Below are positions 9,157 through 17,723 of a DNA stretch of 64,000 nucleotides, piece by piece. Made by a program: the position numbers and the translations under genes. The stretch's first letter is position 1. Each line of letters begins with the position of its first letter. Origin of the DNA: Alcanivoracaceae bacterium (GTDB lineage Bacteria > Pseudomonadota > Gammaproteobacteria > Pseudomonadales > Alcanivoracaceae). The notes under the pieces were generated by a model that was given only the letters and a program-made list of their open reading frames with translations, did not search any database and was not told the DNA's origin. The DNA is taken from NCBI GenBank assembly GCA_029210325.1, contig JARGPU010000009.1, forward strand, positions 1 through 64,000, given 5' to 3'.

Positions 9157-9552
9157 TCAGCGCTTGGAGAACTGCGGACGACGACGTGCTTTGTGCAGAC
9201 CAATCTTCTTACGCTCAACCTCACGGGCATCGCGGGTAACGAAACCGGCCTTACGCAGGGAAGCGCGCAGGGTTTCGTCGTATTCCATCAGGGCGCGGGT
9301 GATGCCGTGACGGATGGCACCGGCCTGACCGGTGGTGCCACCGCCCTTGACGGTGACATTAATATCGAAGCGTTCACTCATTTCAACCAGCTGGAGCGGC
9401 TGACGAACTACCATGCGGGCAGTTTCACGGCCAAAGTACTGATCCAACGGACGGCCGTTAATGGTGATTGCACCACTACCCGGACGGATGAAAACGCGGG
9501 CCGCAGAGGTTTTGCGACGACCGGTACCATAATTAGCTGCTGCAGTTGCCAT
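9157..9552 (-). CDS. rpsI: 30S ribosomal protein S9
   Basis: S9 is a small-subunit protein whose C-terminal tail reaches the P-site tRNA. The 131-residue sequence has the family blocks [29 protein letters not shown] and the terminal [17 protein letters not shown], including the basic SKR tail. It sits 13 bases after rplM in the usual two-gene operon. Confidence 0.98.
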   Translation of the reverse strand: MATAAANYGTGRRKTSAARVFIRPGSGAITINGRPLDQYFGRETARMVVRQPLQLVEMSERFDINVTVKGGGTTGQAGAIRHGITRALMEYDETLRASLRKAGFVTRDAREVERKKIGLHKARRRPQFSKR

Positions 9553-9565
9553 GTGATCTCAGTCC

Positions 9566-9994
9566 TCAGATATTCAGCGGCTGCGGCTGTTGAGCCGTAT
9601 GCGGATGTTCGGTGCCAGCGTAAACCTTAAGCTTGCGCAGCATGGCGCGGCCCAGTGGATTACGCGGCATCATACCTTTTACAGCCAGCTCGATAGCCAT
9701 TTCTGGCTTACGGTCGATCAGCTTTTCAAAGGTGATGGATTTCATGCCACCAATATAGCCGGTGTGGTGATAGTACACCTTGTCACCAGCTTTCTTGCCG
9801 GTCACTGCGACCTTCTCGGCATTAACGATAACGATGTAATCACCGGTATCAACGTGCGGGGTGTATTCCGGCTTGTGCTTGCCGCGCAAGCGGGTAGCCA
9901 CTTCGCTGGCCAGACGACCAAGGGTCTTACCGGCTGCGTCTACCACAAACCAGTCGCGCTTGACGGTCTCTGAGGTCGCGTTGAAGGTCTTCAT
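9566..9994 (-). CDS. rplM: 50S ribosomal protein L13
   Basis: L13 is an early-assembly protein of the large ribosomal subunit. The ATG at 9994 gives [20 protein letters not shown] and 142 residues, the same length as E. coli L13; the upstream extension to 10036 is not needed. The motifs [17 protein letters not shown] and [21 protein letters not shown] are typical. The start has GGAAG as ribosome-binding site. Confidence 0.98.
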   Translation of the reverse strand: MKTFNATSETVKRDWFVVDAAGKTLGRLASEVATRLRGKHKPEYTPHVDTGDYIVIVNAEKVAVTGKKAGDKVYYHHTGYIGGMKSITFEKLIDRKPEMAIELAVKGMMPRNPLGRAMLRKLKVYAGTEHPHTAQQPQPLNI

Positions 9995-10068
9995 GGAATT
10001 CTTCCAAATCAAACAGTTACGGGGCAATCTGGCCACTCGGCGAGATTCCCGCCAGAGAAAGAGCGCGA

Positions 10069-10097
10069 AGTCTACCGAAACGCACAGGCCAAAACAA
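10069..10097 (-). promoter_or_regulatory. Probable sigma-70 promoter of rplM-rpsI
   Basis: On the minus strand TTGTTT (10097-10092) and TAGACT (10074-10069) are separated by 17 bases. The -10 box ends 75 bases before the rplM start, leaving a leader long enough for the L13 autoregulation known in E. coli. The element was found by eye only. Confidence 0.45.
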
Positions 10098-10111
10098 GCA
10101 GTTTCCCGGCC

Positions 10112-11575
10112 TCAGGCAGGGAGAAATGCTCTTCGGGTATAGCCGCAGTGAAAGCCAAAAGGCACATGATTACGCAACGGAATCCGTGCCACTTGGGGCA
10201 GGCCTTCCTGACGAGCGTCCAGTAGCACAATCTCACTACTGCGGGAGGAGGCATCGTACACCACACAGCACAGATAACCATCCCCTTCAGCCTCACCTTC
10301 GGGGACAAACACCGCCTCGGAGGTGAATCGACCGGGGCCGAAATCATGCATGGTCAACTCGCCGGTGTCGCCATCCAGCCTCTGAACAGCGTTGAAGAAG
10401 CCATTAGTGCCGTTGTCCGCAATAGCTGCACTATATAACCAACGGGTCTTTTTGCCGCTGAAGCGCAGATCCCACTGGGGAAACTCACCGGCACAGGCAA
10501 ACGGCAGAGCCTCTGCCTGCGCCGACCCGGAATCAAGGTCCAGCGTGTAGCGCCATGGCACCCCGCCCTGATCGTTTTCCGCATGGAAAATATCGCTGAG
10601 CAGCTCGTTGACGCTGAAGTCCTCGAAGCGCATCAGGTCGATCACCAGCTTGCGCCCTTCCTGCCAGGCATTGCCAAAGTGAAACACCACAAAGGGATCC
10701 AGTGGGATACGCCGCACCAACTTCAGGGTTTTGGCATCCACCACCAGCGCTTCCATGCCCCAGGCCGGGTTATAACGCACGCAGTCATTAAATGCCTTCC
10801 AGCCGGAAAGAAAAGGCAGTGGATTGCGAAAACCCACCGGATGGACGAAATACACCAGATAGTCACCGGCAAAAGCAAAGTCATGGACGAAAGCTGCCAC
10901 CTTCACCGGAATGCCGGTACGGGCCACCATGTCACCCGCGCGATTGATCCGGTAGATATTGATCTGCGGCCCCCTGCTACCAACGCTCAGGCCATGGTTG
11001 TAGTAGTCGCCGCTGGCCGGATCGATCTTGCCATGAGCACTGAATGGGTCGCGAAAGCTGAGCTTGCCGCCAAAGTTGAACTCGCCAATGGTCTCCAGCG
11101 TCACCGGGTCCATCTGCCAGGGACGCCCGCCCTCCCATAGCGCCAGCAAGCGGCCGCCGTGCCAGATCAGGCTGGTATTGGCAGCATTGGCTGGCAACCG
11201 GCCAATATTCTTCAACACGCCCCCCGGCGCATTGTGGCCGAAACTGCGATAGACGATTTTTCCGGCCGCCGTCTCCGCCAGATACTTGGGCGTGCGCACA
11301 TAACGATTGCGGTACCAGATGCCGCCATCGGTGAAGGTGACGCCATGCAGCATGCCGTCACCATCAAACCAGTGGCCGAATACCTGATCGCCCAGTCGAT
11401 TGCGGCCTGGGCCAATGCGAAAAAAGGTACCGCGTACACTGTCCGGAATGGCGCCTTCGATTTCCGCCGTCGGCACCCGGTAATCAAACTCCTGCTCCAG
11501 TGCATCAAAACCACTGACATGGGCCAGCTTGGGGTTGCCCACACCAATACTTGCGATAGTCGCCGCCTGATTCAT
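10112..11575 (-). CDS. Carotenoid cleavage oxygenase family protein (RPE65/CCD)
   Basis: This is a non-heme iron oxygenase of the family that cleaves carotenoids or stilbenes. The four iron-binding histidines are visible: H181 in SAHGKIDPASG, H231 in VHDFAFAGDY, H299 in VFHFGNAWQEG and H476 in PFGFHCGY. The domain opens with FFRIGPGRNR and WFDGDGMLHGV. Among several Met codons the ATG at 11575 has GGAG six bases upstream and gives 487 residues. No carotenoid synthesis or rhodopsin gene lies in the window, so the substrate cannot be stated; apocarotenoid, stilbene and isoeugenol-type substrates are all possible. Confidence 0.88.
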   Translation of the reverse strand: MNQAATIASIGVGNPKLAHVSGFDALEQEFDYRVPTAEIEGAIPDSVRGTFFRIGPGRNRLGDQVFGHWFDGDGMLHGVTFTDGGIWYRNRYVRTPKYLAETAAGKIVYRSFGHNAPGGVLKNIGRLPANAANTSLIWHGGRLLALWEGGRPWQMDPVTLETIGEFNFGGKLSFRDPFSAHGKIDPASGDYYNHGLSVGSRGPQINIYRINRAGDMVARTGIPVKVAAFVHDFAFAGDYLVYFVHPVGFRNPLPFLSGWKAFNDCVRYNPAWGMEALVVDAKTLKLVRRIPLDPFVVFHFGNAWQEGRKLVIDLMRFEDFSVNELLSDIFHAENDQGGVPWRYTLDLDSGSAQAEALPFACAGEFPQWDLRFSGKKTRWLYSAAIADNGTNGFFNAVQRLDGDTGELTMHDFGPGRFTSEAVFVPEGEAEGDGYLCCVVYDASSRSSEIVLLDARQEGLPQVARIPLRNHVPFGFHCGYTRRAFLPA

Positions 11576-11739
11576 GTCTTGCTCCATCATCTTCACGCAA
11601 TTTCTGTGGATACGCCCCTTATAAGCGCCGCGCAAGGGGCGCATACAAAGGATTGCGGCGTGTTTCTCGGGGCTGACGTCATGCACAAGTCGGCACTGGC
11701 CCGGTATGATGCCTACCTGGCCAATCACTGGAGCCCATT

Positions 11740-12777
11740 ATGGAAACCCGCCGCCTAGGCAATACCGACCTCAACGTCAGCGCTTTGTGCCTCGGAACCA
11801 TGACCTGGGGAAAGCAGAACAATCAGGCAGACGGCTTCGCCCAGATGGATCTGGCACTGGATCATGGCATCAATTTTTTCGATACCGCGGAAATGTATGC
11901 CGTGCCCGCCACCCCGGATACCTATGGAAAAACCGAGGAAATCATCGGCCACTGGTTCAAACAAACCGGTCAGCGCGACAAGGTCATCCTGGCCAGCAAG
12001 GCCGCCGGCCCGGGCGAATGGATCAAACATATTCGTGGCGGCCCGCGACTCAATCAGGAACACCTTTTTCAAGCGGTGGAAGATAGCTTGAAGCGATTAC
12101 AGACCGATGTCATCGACCTGTATCAGATGCACTGGCCGGATCGGAACACCAATTACTTCGGCAAGCTCGGATACCGCCACAAGGCCGACGAGGATCAGAC
12201 GCCAATTGAAGAAACCGTGGCAGCACTGCACCAACTCATCAAGCAGGGCAAGATCCGTCACTACGGTCTATCCAACGAAACCCCCTGGGGCGTGATGAAG
12301 TACTGCATGGAGGCAGACCGCCAGAACGCACCGCGACCAGTATCGATCCAGAACCCCTATTCCCTCCTTAACCGCACTTATGAAGTTGGTCTGGGGGAAG
12401 TGAGCCACCGGGAAAATATCGGCTTACTGGCTTACTCGCCGCTGGCATTCGGCATGCTGACCGGCAAATACCGCCATCACCAATGGCCAGAAAACGCACG
12501 CCTGACCCTGTTCAAGTATTTCTCCCGCTACAACAACGCCCAATCCATCGACGCTACGGAAAAATACTGCCAGCTGGCTGCCCGCCATGGTCTGTCCCCG
12601 ACGCAGATGGCGCTGCAATATGTCACCAGCCGCCCGTTCGTCACCAGCAACATTATTGGCGCCACCAGCATCACTCAGCTGGAAGAGAACCTGCGCAGTA
12701 TCGAGGTGCCAATGACTAATGAGCTGTCCAAGGAAATAGAGGCAATCCACGTAGAGCATCCGAACCCGGCGCCATAA
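11740..12777 (+). CDS. Aldo/keto reductase, Tas-like
   Basis: This is an NADP(H)-dependent TIM-barrel reductase of 345 residues, the size of E. coli Tas. It starts with METRRLGNTDLNVSALCLGT and has the active-site Asp/Tyr region INFFDTAEMY with the Tas-type insertion (PATPDTYGKTEEIIG), a catalytic Lys in ASKAAGPG and the His in MHWPDRNTNYFG. A cofactor phosphate loop follows near the C-terminus (SNIIGATSITQLEENL). It is divergent from the carotenoid oxygenase. The physiological substrate is unknown. Confidence 0.9.
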   Translation: METRRLGNTDLNVSALCLGTMTWGKQNNQADGFAQMDLALDHGINFFDTAEMYAVPATPDTYGKTEEIIGHWFKQTGQRDKVILASKAAGPGEWIKHIRGGPRLNQEHLFQAVEDSLKRLQTDVIDLYQMHWPDRNTNYFGKLGYRHKADEDQTPIEETVAALHQLIKQGKIRHYGLSNETPWGVMKYCMEADRQNAPRPVSIQNPYSLLNRTYEVGLGEVSHRENIGLLAYSPLAFGMLTGKYRHHQWPENARLTLFKYFSRYNNAQSIDATEKYCQLAARHGLSPTQMALQYVTSRPFVTSNIIGATSITQLEENLRSIEVPMTNELSKEIEAIHVEHPNPAP

Positions 12778-12815
12778 AGAAAGGATATACCCACTGGGGA
12801 AGTTACAAAATGCGA

Positions 12816-12836
12816 GGCCTGAGGTGCTCTCAGGCC
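12816..12836. terminator. Stem-loop between convergent genes
   Basis: GGCCTGAG / CTCAGGCC (8 bp, loop GTGCT) lies between the ends of the aldo/keto reductase and the epimerase. There is no T run, so termination would be weak or factor-assisted. Its position between two stop codons is the main support. Confidence 0.4.
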
Positions 12837-12861
12837 GGAGACTTATTGCTACACCCAAAAA

Positions 12862-13836
12862 CTACAATATGGACTCGCGCACTCTGCGCAACCCTTCCTG
12901 TAGCGTCACCCCCGGCTGCCAACCCAACTCGTCCCGCGCCTTGGCAGAGGAGAACACCAGGTCACCATTAAACAGGCTAACCCGATATCGGGTCAGCAAC
13001 GGCGCGCCCTTCAATGGCAGCGTCCGATACAATGATTCCAGCACCAGCGCCAGCGAAGATACCAGCCACAACGGCACACTTCGTTTTGCCCGCGGCAAGG
13101 AAAACGCATCCGCCACAGCATCAGCAAACTCGCGCCAGCTGACCACCTCATCCGCCAGCACATATACTTCGCCGCTGGCTCCATCACGTTGCGCTGCCAG
13201 CAACATACCATCGGCAAGATTATCCACCTGCACCAAACACAGCCGCCGCCGACCGCCATCAACATGGGCGTAGATACCACGCCGCAATGCGTTGACGATC
13301 CCCGGAATGGTCAGGCGATCACCGGGGCCATAGGGCACCATACCCGGACGAATGATGGTGACATGAATACTATTTGCCGCTTTCTGCACGGCTTCTTCTG
13401 CCAGCCGCTTACTCACAGCGTAATGATTGATCACGCTGTCCGCCGGCGTCGACTCATCACTATTCATATGTCCGGTATAGGCATGCACAGCCAGCGAACT
13501 CATATGAATAAACCGAGCCACCCCAGCGCTCGCCGCAGCCTGCAAGAGCCGCTCTGTGCCCACCGCATTCACTTTCCAGAACAGCGGCCATTCACCCCAG
13601 TCAAAGGCGATCGCTGCCAGATGGAAAACATGGCTAACACCATCAAAAATATGCGCCGGAAGCTCACCGGTAATATCCCCCCAGACAATCTCAACGCCCT
13701 GCTGCTGCAACGCTATGACATCCTCCCCGGGCAATACCAATGCCCGCACAGGGACCTGCGTTGAAATAAGGTGACGGCAAAGATTGCTGCCAATAAAACC
13801 GTTAGCCCCAGTGACAAGCGCCCGAGAAATTTTCAT
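12862..13836 (-). CDS. NAD-dependent epimerase/dehydratase (extended SDR)
   Basis: The Rossmann motif TGANGFIGSNLCRHL follows the start, and the catalytic Tyr/Lys pair is in HYAVSKRLAEEAV (YxxxK). The C-terminal substrate domain ends RYRVSLFNGDLVFSSAKARDEL in pieces typical of sterol or sugar dehydrogenase-like SDRs. The ATG at 13836 (MKISRALVTG) is chosen over 13902 because it puts the motif at the N-terminus, giving 324 residues. The start overlaps the end of the CPBP protease gene by four bases, so the genes are probably co-transcribed. Confidence 0.87.
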   Translation of the reverse strand: MKISRALVTGANGFIGSNLCRHLISTQVPVRALVLPGEDVIALQQQGVEIVWGDITGELPAHIFDGVSHVFHLAAIAFDWGEWPLFWKVNAVGTERLLQAAASAGVARFIHMSSLAVHAYTGHMNSDESTPADSVINHYAVSKRLAEEAVQKAANSIHVTIIRPGMVPYGPGDRLTIPGIVNALRRGIYAHVDGGRRRLCLVQVDNLADGMLLAAQRDGASGEVYVLADEVVSWREFADAVADAFSLPRAKRSVPLWLVSSLALVLESLYRTLPLKGAPLLTRYRVSLFNGDLVFSSAKARDELGWQPGVTLQEGLRRVRESIL

Positions 13837-14540
13837 GGCCTTTGCATCCAGCAAAACATGGTATTGATAAAGCCAATATAGATATGGAACAACAAGGGCC
13901 AAAGCAACGAACGGGAACGATAAGCCATTACCCCCATCAGAATACCTCCGGGAATAGCACCGATCAGTTCCATCTGCGGCTTGCCAATATGAATAATGGT
14001 GGACAACGCCACCTGCACCATCAAGGCAAGAAACGGCGCATAGCCCAGACCAACAAGACCATAGCCAATAAAACCACGGAAGAATGCTTCCCAGCCAACG
14101 TAATAAAGGACATAGCTAAACAGAAACAGCGCCAATAGTGACGGGCTGCTGAACGCATGAGGCGCTAGCGGATACTCTGCCTGAAACTGGGGGTCTGCCG
14201 CGGAAATCCAGGCAGGCAGAGTGACCGCTACGCATGCCAGCAAGGTCCAACGAGCACCCCAGCGCCAGTCCCCAGGTGCAAACAGACTGCCGCCCTGATT
14301 GGCGATGCCAAGGCGTGGCATCAGCAGCAGCGGTATCAAAAATACCGCCAGCACCATAACGTGATGCCAGAGATAGCTCTGGTACTGGGCAAGCTGGGTA
14401 GAACTGTGCGCAGCGCTCAGATGAGCAATAAAAAATGACTCATCGGCCGGATACAGGAATAGCACCATGGCCGCCAGCGCCACGCCCCAGAACCACCACT
14501 CCGGCCGACGCACCGGGCCAAACAGCTCAGTCAGCGTCAT
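13833..14540 (-). CDS. CPBP family intramembrane metalloprotease-like protein
   Basis: This is a multi-span membrane protein of 235 residues with about seven hydrophobic segments. The segment VGWEAFFRGFIGYGL corresponds to the family motif EExxxR, but only one Glu is present (WEAFFR). Later histidine motifs occur in IIHIGKPQ and FHIYIGF. Known relatives process CAAX proteins or confer bacteriocin immunity; whether this one is catalytic is uncertain because of the missing second Glu. Its start codon overlaps the stop of the SDR remnant. Confidence 0.8.
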   Translation of the reverse strand: MTLTELFGPVRRPEWWFWGVALAAMVLFLYPADESFFIAHLSAAHSSTQLAQYQSYLWHHVMVLAVFLIPLLLMPRLGIANQGGSLFAPGDWRWGARWTLLACVAVTLPAWISAADPQFQAEYPLAPHAFSSPSLLALFLFSYVLYYVGWEAFFRGFIGYGLVGLGYAPFLALMVQVALSTIIHIGKPQMELIGAIPGGILMGVMAYRSRSLLWPLLFHIYIGFINTMFCWMQRP

Positions 14541-14629
14541 TTGTCCTTAACCGTCAGGGCCAGCTGCCGGGCGATATCCACCCCAATGCCACTTGACGCC
14601 CCGGTAACCATTGCCGTTTGTATGCCCAT
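14537..14629 (-). pseudogene. In-frame remnant of a short-chain dehydrogenase gene (30 codons)
   Basis: The start ATG at 14629 has GGAGAA six to seven bases upstream. The reading frame gives MGIQTAMVTGASSGIG, a complete SDR N-terminal cofactor loop (TGxxxGIG), then VDIARQLALTVKDK and a TGA stop that overlaps the CPBP start codon. All the rest of an SDR (about 220 residues, including the YxxxK active site) is missing, so a large in-frame internal deletion is the simplest reading. The intact start and coupled stop may keep translation of the downstream genes going. Confidence 0.75.
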
Positions 14630-14749
14630 CTGGGTTCTCCCGAAAATCTGTCAACGACCTTTTGGCGAATATGGCACCATGGTACAAGTATTGCCAGAGC
14701 ACAACCTGCTTATGGCTCGGAACGACAGGCCCCGGCTATGGTCGCAAAT

Positions 14750-14769
14750 ATCATGATTCGGATCATGAC
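14750..14769. promoter_or_regulatory. Inverted repeat, possible operator
   Basis: ATCATGAT-TCGG-ATCATGAC forms two half-sites matching at 7 of 8 positions around a 4-bp spacer. It sits in the 200-base intergenic region between the SDR remnant and the host-attachment gene, 64 bases before the latter. Which regulator might bind is not known. Confidence 0.35.
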
Positions 14770-14832
14770 CAAGCACTCTCCACTGGCGCATGATCAGTCC
14801 ACAGATCCTGTCTTTTTATCAAGGAGCTCGCA

Positions 14833-15261
14833 ATGGAACACACTTGGATCATCGTCGCCGACAGCAGTCGCGCCCGTATTCTTTCCGCGCATAGCCGGGT
14901 TCAGACCCCCACCGATGTTGAGGCCCTTACCCACCCCGAAGGACGCATGAAGTCTCAACAACTGACCTCAGATCGCCCTGGTAGAGCCTTTGATAGCAGC
15001 GGCGACGGACGCCATGGCATGGAGCCGCCGGATCTTCACCACCATCATCAAGAGGTGTTTGCCAAGGAAATAGTCGACTACTTGGAGAAAGGCCGAAACA
15101 GCGGCAAGTTTGTCCAGCTGGCACTGATTGCTCCGCCGGCATTTCTCGGTGTCTTGCGACAGAAAATGAATGGCCACCTTGGCAAGCTGGTTACTCATAC
15201 CGTACAAAAAAACCTGCTCGAACAGGATAATGAAACCATCCGCGCGAATCTGTTTGACTAA
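14833..15261 (+). CDS. Host attachment protein family (PF10116)
   Basis: This small soluble protein of 142 residues has the family pattern: TWIIVADSSRARIL at the N-terminus, a polar histidine-rich middle (DLHHHHQEVFAKEI), and LALIAPPAFLGVLRQKM followed by a C-terminal helix. The family is named for Rhizobiales proteins needed for attachment to hosts, but its biochemical role is unresolved and many free-living bacteria have it. It is a single gene with AAGGAGCTCGCA in front of the ATG and a terminator behind it. Confidence 0.85.
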   Translation: MEHTWIIVADSSRARILSAHSRVQTPTDVEALTHPEGRMKSQQLTSDRPGRAFDSSGDGRHGMEPPDLHHHHQEVFAKEIVDYLEKGRNSGKFVQLALIAPPAFLGVLRQKMNGHLGKLVTHTVQKNLLEQDNETIRANLFD

Positions 15262-15282
15262 TCTGATCAACAAGGCAATCAG

Positions 15283-15310
15283 AAAAAAGGCGCCTTCCGG
15301 CGCCTTTTTT
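15283..15310. terminator. Bidirectional Rho-independent terminator
   Basis: AAAAAAGGCGCC / GGCGCCTTTTTT with a TTCC loop is a perfect 12-bp inverted repeat with T runs in both directions. It lies between the convergent host-attachment and acyl-CoA dehydrogenase genes and can serve both. Confidence 0.93.
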
Positions 15311-15331
15311 ATCGATGGACTAAACCATCAA

Positions 15332-16477
15332 TCAATCCGCCAGAATAGCCCGGCCGATAATCTGCTTCATGATCTCATTGGTGCCGCCATAAATGCGCTG
15401 TACCCTTGCGTCAGCAAACATGCGCGCAATCGGGTACTCCCACATGTAACCGTAGCCACCATGCAACTGCAGGCACTCATCAATCACTCGGCACTGTAAA
15501 TCGGTAATGTAGTACTTCGAAGCGGCTGCCGTGGGCACATCCAGCTTGCCCTGCAAATGCAGCTCAAGACAGCGATCCACATAGGCTCGACCAACTTCCA
15601 CTTCAGTATGCAGTTCAGCAAGTTTGAACTGGGTATTCTGAAATTCGGCAATAGCCTTGCCGAAGGCGCGACGTTCTTTGACATAACGGATGGTGTGTTC
15701 TAACGCGCTTTCCGCCATGGCCAAACCATTAATTGCAATGCCGAGCCGTTCCTGTGGCAATTCCTGCATCAGGTAAACAAAGCCCATGCCTTCCTGACCA
15801 AGCAACGCTTCCTTTGGCAAACGCACATCCTGGAAAAAAAGCTCCGAGGTGTCCTGCGCTTTCATGCCCACTTTCTTCAGGTTCTTGCCCTTCTCGAAAC
15901 CGGCGGTGCCATCTTCCAGTAAAAACAGGCTGATACCCTTGGCGCCCTTGGTTGGATCGGTCTTCGCTACCACGATCACCAGGTCGGCGTTCTGGCCATT
16001 GGTGATAAAGGTCTTGGAACCGTTAAGCACGTAGTGATCACCATCCTTGGTGGCAACCGTCTTGATGCCCTGCAGGTCCGAGCCAGCGGCTGGCTCGGAC
16101 ATGGCAATGGCGCCAATCACCTCACCCGTGACCATCTTCGGCAGATACTTCTGCTTCTGTTCCTCGCTGCCGTAATGCTCGATATAGGGTGCAACGATTT
16201 CAGTGTGCAAGCCCCAGCCAATACCCGTCAGACCAGCGCGGGATACTTCTTCACTCACCACTACACTGTAGAGAAAGTCCGTACCGAGGCCGCCGTACTG
16301 CTCCGCCACCATTGGGCAAAGAAAACCCTGCTCGCCCGCCTTGCGCCATAGCTCCTTCGGCACCTGACCGGTTTGCTCCCACTGCTCGTGGAATGGCACG
16401 GCCTCATTTTCCAGAAACTTGCGCACGGTGTCGCGGAAGGTATCGTGGTCGCTGTTAAACAGGGTGCGGGGTATCAT
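15332..16477 (-). CDS. Acyl-CoA dehydrogenase
   Basis: This FAD enzyme introduces the first double bond in acyl-CoA beta-oxidation. The 381-residue protein has the FAD-binding stretch IGAIAMSEPAAGSDLQGIKT, LNGSKTFITNGQ, and the C-terminal IYGGTNEIMKQIIGR block with the catalytic Glu at about residue 368. The first ATG (16483) abuts the GGAG motif, while the second (16477) is six bases from it and is preferred. Sequence resembles the long-chain and branched-chain dehydrogenases; the exact chain length cannot be read from it. Confidence 0.93.
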   Translation of the reverse strand: MIPRTLFNSDHDTFRDTVRKFLENEAVPFHEQWEQTGQVPKELWRKAGEQGFLCPMVAEQYGGLGTDFLYSVVVSEEVSRAGLTGIGWGLHTEIVAPYIEHYGSEEQKQKYLPKMVTGEVIGAIAMSEPAAGSDLQGIKTVATKDGDHYVLNGSKTFITNGQNADLVIVVAKTDPTKGAKGISLFLLEDGTAGFEKGKNLKKVGMKAQDTSELFFQDVRLPKEALLGQEGMGFVYLMQELPQERLGIAINGLAMAESALEHTIRYVKERRAFGKAIAEFQNTQFKLAELHTEVEVGRAYVDRCLELHLQGKLDVPTAAASKYYITDLQCRVIDECLQLHGGYGYMWEYPIARMFADARVQRIYGGTNEIMKQIIGRAILAD

Positions 16478-16597
16478 CGCCATCTCCGGGTTCAGGGTGT
16501 CTGCTGATTGTGATGACGGCGTATGATTACAAGGTGAACGCCGTCCGAGGCAGACGTTTTACGCAATATTGTCTACTCGCCGCAATGACCGGAACGC

Positions 16598-17683
16598 TCA
16601 AGCAAGGTGCGGTTTAGCCAGATACTCACGGGACTGCATCTCCAGCAGACGACTGCGGGTACGTGCAAATTCGAAATCCAACCGACCGCCCGCATAGATA
16701 TCCTCGATCGGCACATCGGCGGTAACGATCAGCTTGACGCTGCGATCGTAGAACTCGTCCACCAGATTGATAAACCGTCGGGCGATATCATCCGTGGCAA
16801 CCCCCATGCGCTCCACATTGGCCAGCAGCACGGTGTGGTACTCACGGGCCAGCTCAATATAATCATTCTGGCTACGTGGGCCGTCGCAAAGCGCTCGAAA
16901 TTCAAACCAGGCAACATCATCACTTACCCTGCGAGCACGGATCGGACGCCCCTCGATCTGCACATCAACATCCTCCTGAACCACCGCATGCTCAGTACCC
17001 AGGGTGGCAAAGCGCTCTGCTATGAATTTGTCGGCCCCCGCTCCCAACGGACAGTGATACAGCTCAGCCTGCTCCAGCAGACGTAGTCGATAATCGGTGC
17101 CGCCATCCACGTTGAGCACCTTGGTATGCTGATTGAGCAAAGCGATGGCTGGCAAAAATCGGGCGCGTTGCAGACCATCCCGGTAGAGCTGGTCGGGAAC
17201 AATGTTGGAAGTAGCCACCAGCGTCACGCCCTCGTCAAACAGGGTGCCAAGCAAGGTGGCCAGAATCATGGCATCGGTGATGTCTGTGACAAAAAACTCA
17301 TCGAAGCACAGCACCCGAGCGCGCCGGGCAAAGTCCCGAGCAATGCCATCAAGCGGGTTCTTCTCACCCTGACGAGCACGCATCTCCCGGTGGACGTATT
17401 GCATAAACCGGTGAAAGTGCACTCGCTCCTTGTCGGCGAAGGGCAGTGACTCGAAGAACACATCCATCAAATAAGTTTTGCCGCGACCAACACCACCCCA
17501 CATATACAGACCGATCTGGGACTGCGGCTTACGCAGCTTGCCAAACAGACCTTTGCGGCGCTCGCCATCCTCCAGCAGTCGCTGATGAAGATCCTGCAGG
17601 GCATCAACGGCCCTCGCCTGAGCGATGTCGCTATGGAAGTCCGGGCGTGTCAGATCACGCTGATATTGGGCTAATGGTGTCAT
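16598..17683 (-). CDS. zapE: Cell division protein ZapE (AFG1-like ATPase)
   Basis: ZapE is a P-loop ATPase that acts on the Z ring during constriction, especially under low oxygen or heat. Walker A GGVGRGKT is at residues 63-70, Walker B is in VLCFDEFFVTDI, and the AFG1 features FHRFMQYVHREM and LVATSNIVPDQLY are present. The ATG at 17683 (GGAGAAAGC upstream) gives 361 residues; the open frame to 17881 is an unused extension. zapG lies close by, as in many gammaproteobacteria. Confidence 0.94.
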   Translation of the reverse strand: MTPLAQYQRDLTRPDFHSDIAQARAVDALQDLHQRLLEDGERRKGLFGKLRKPQSQIGLYMWGGVGRGKTYLMDVFFESLPFADKERVHFHRFMQYVHREMRARQGEKNPLDGIARDFARRARVLCFDEFFVTDITDAMILATLLGTLFDEGVTLVATSNIVPDQLYRDGLQRARFLPAIALLNQHTKVLNVDGGTDYRLRLLEQAELYHCPLGAGADKFIAERFATLGTEHAVVQEDVDVQIEGRPIRARRVSDDVAWFEFRALCDGPRSQNDYIELAREYHTVLLANVERMGVATDDIARRFINLVDEFYDRSVKLIVTADVPIEDIYAGGRLDFEFARTRSRLLEMQSREYLAKPHLA

Positions 17684-17723
17684 GCTTTCTCCGCGAGGCC
17701 GGCAATGTAGCGCCGCTGGAGGC

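Noticed and set aside
11674-11681. TGACGTCA palindrome between the carotenoid oxygenase and the aldo/keto reductase
   Set aside because: A single 8-bp palindrome is expected by chance at this scale and no promoter geometry supports it.
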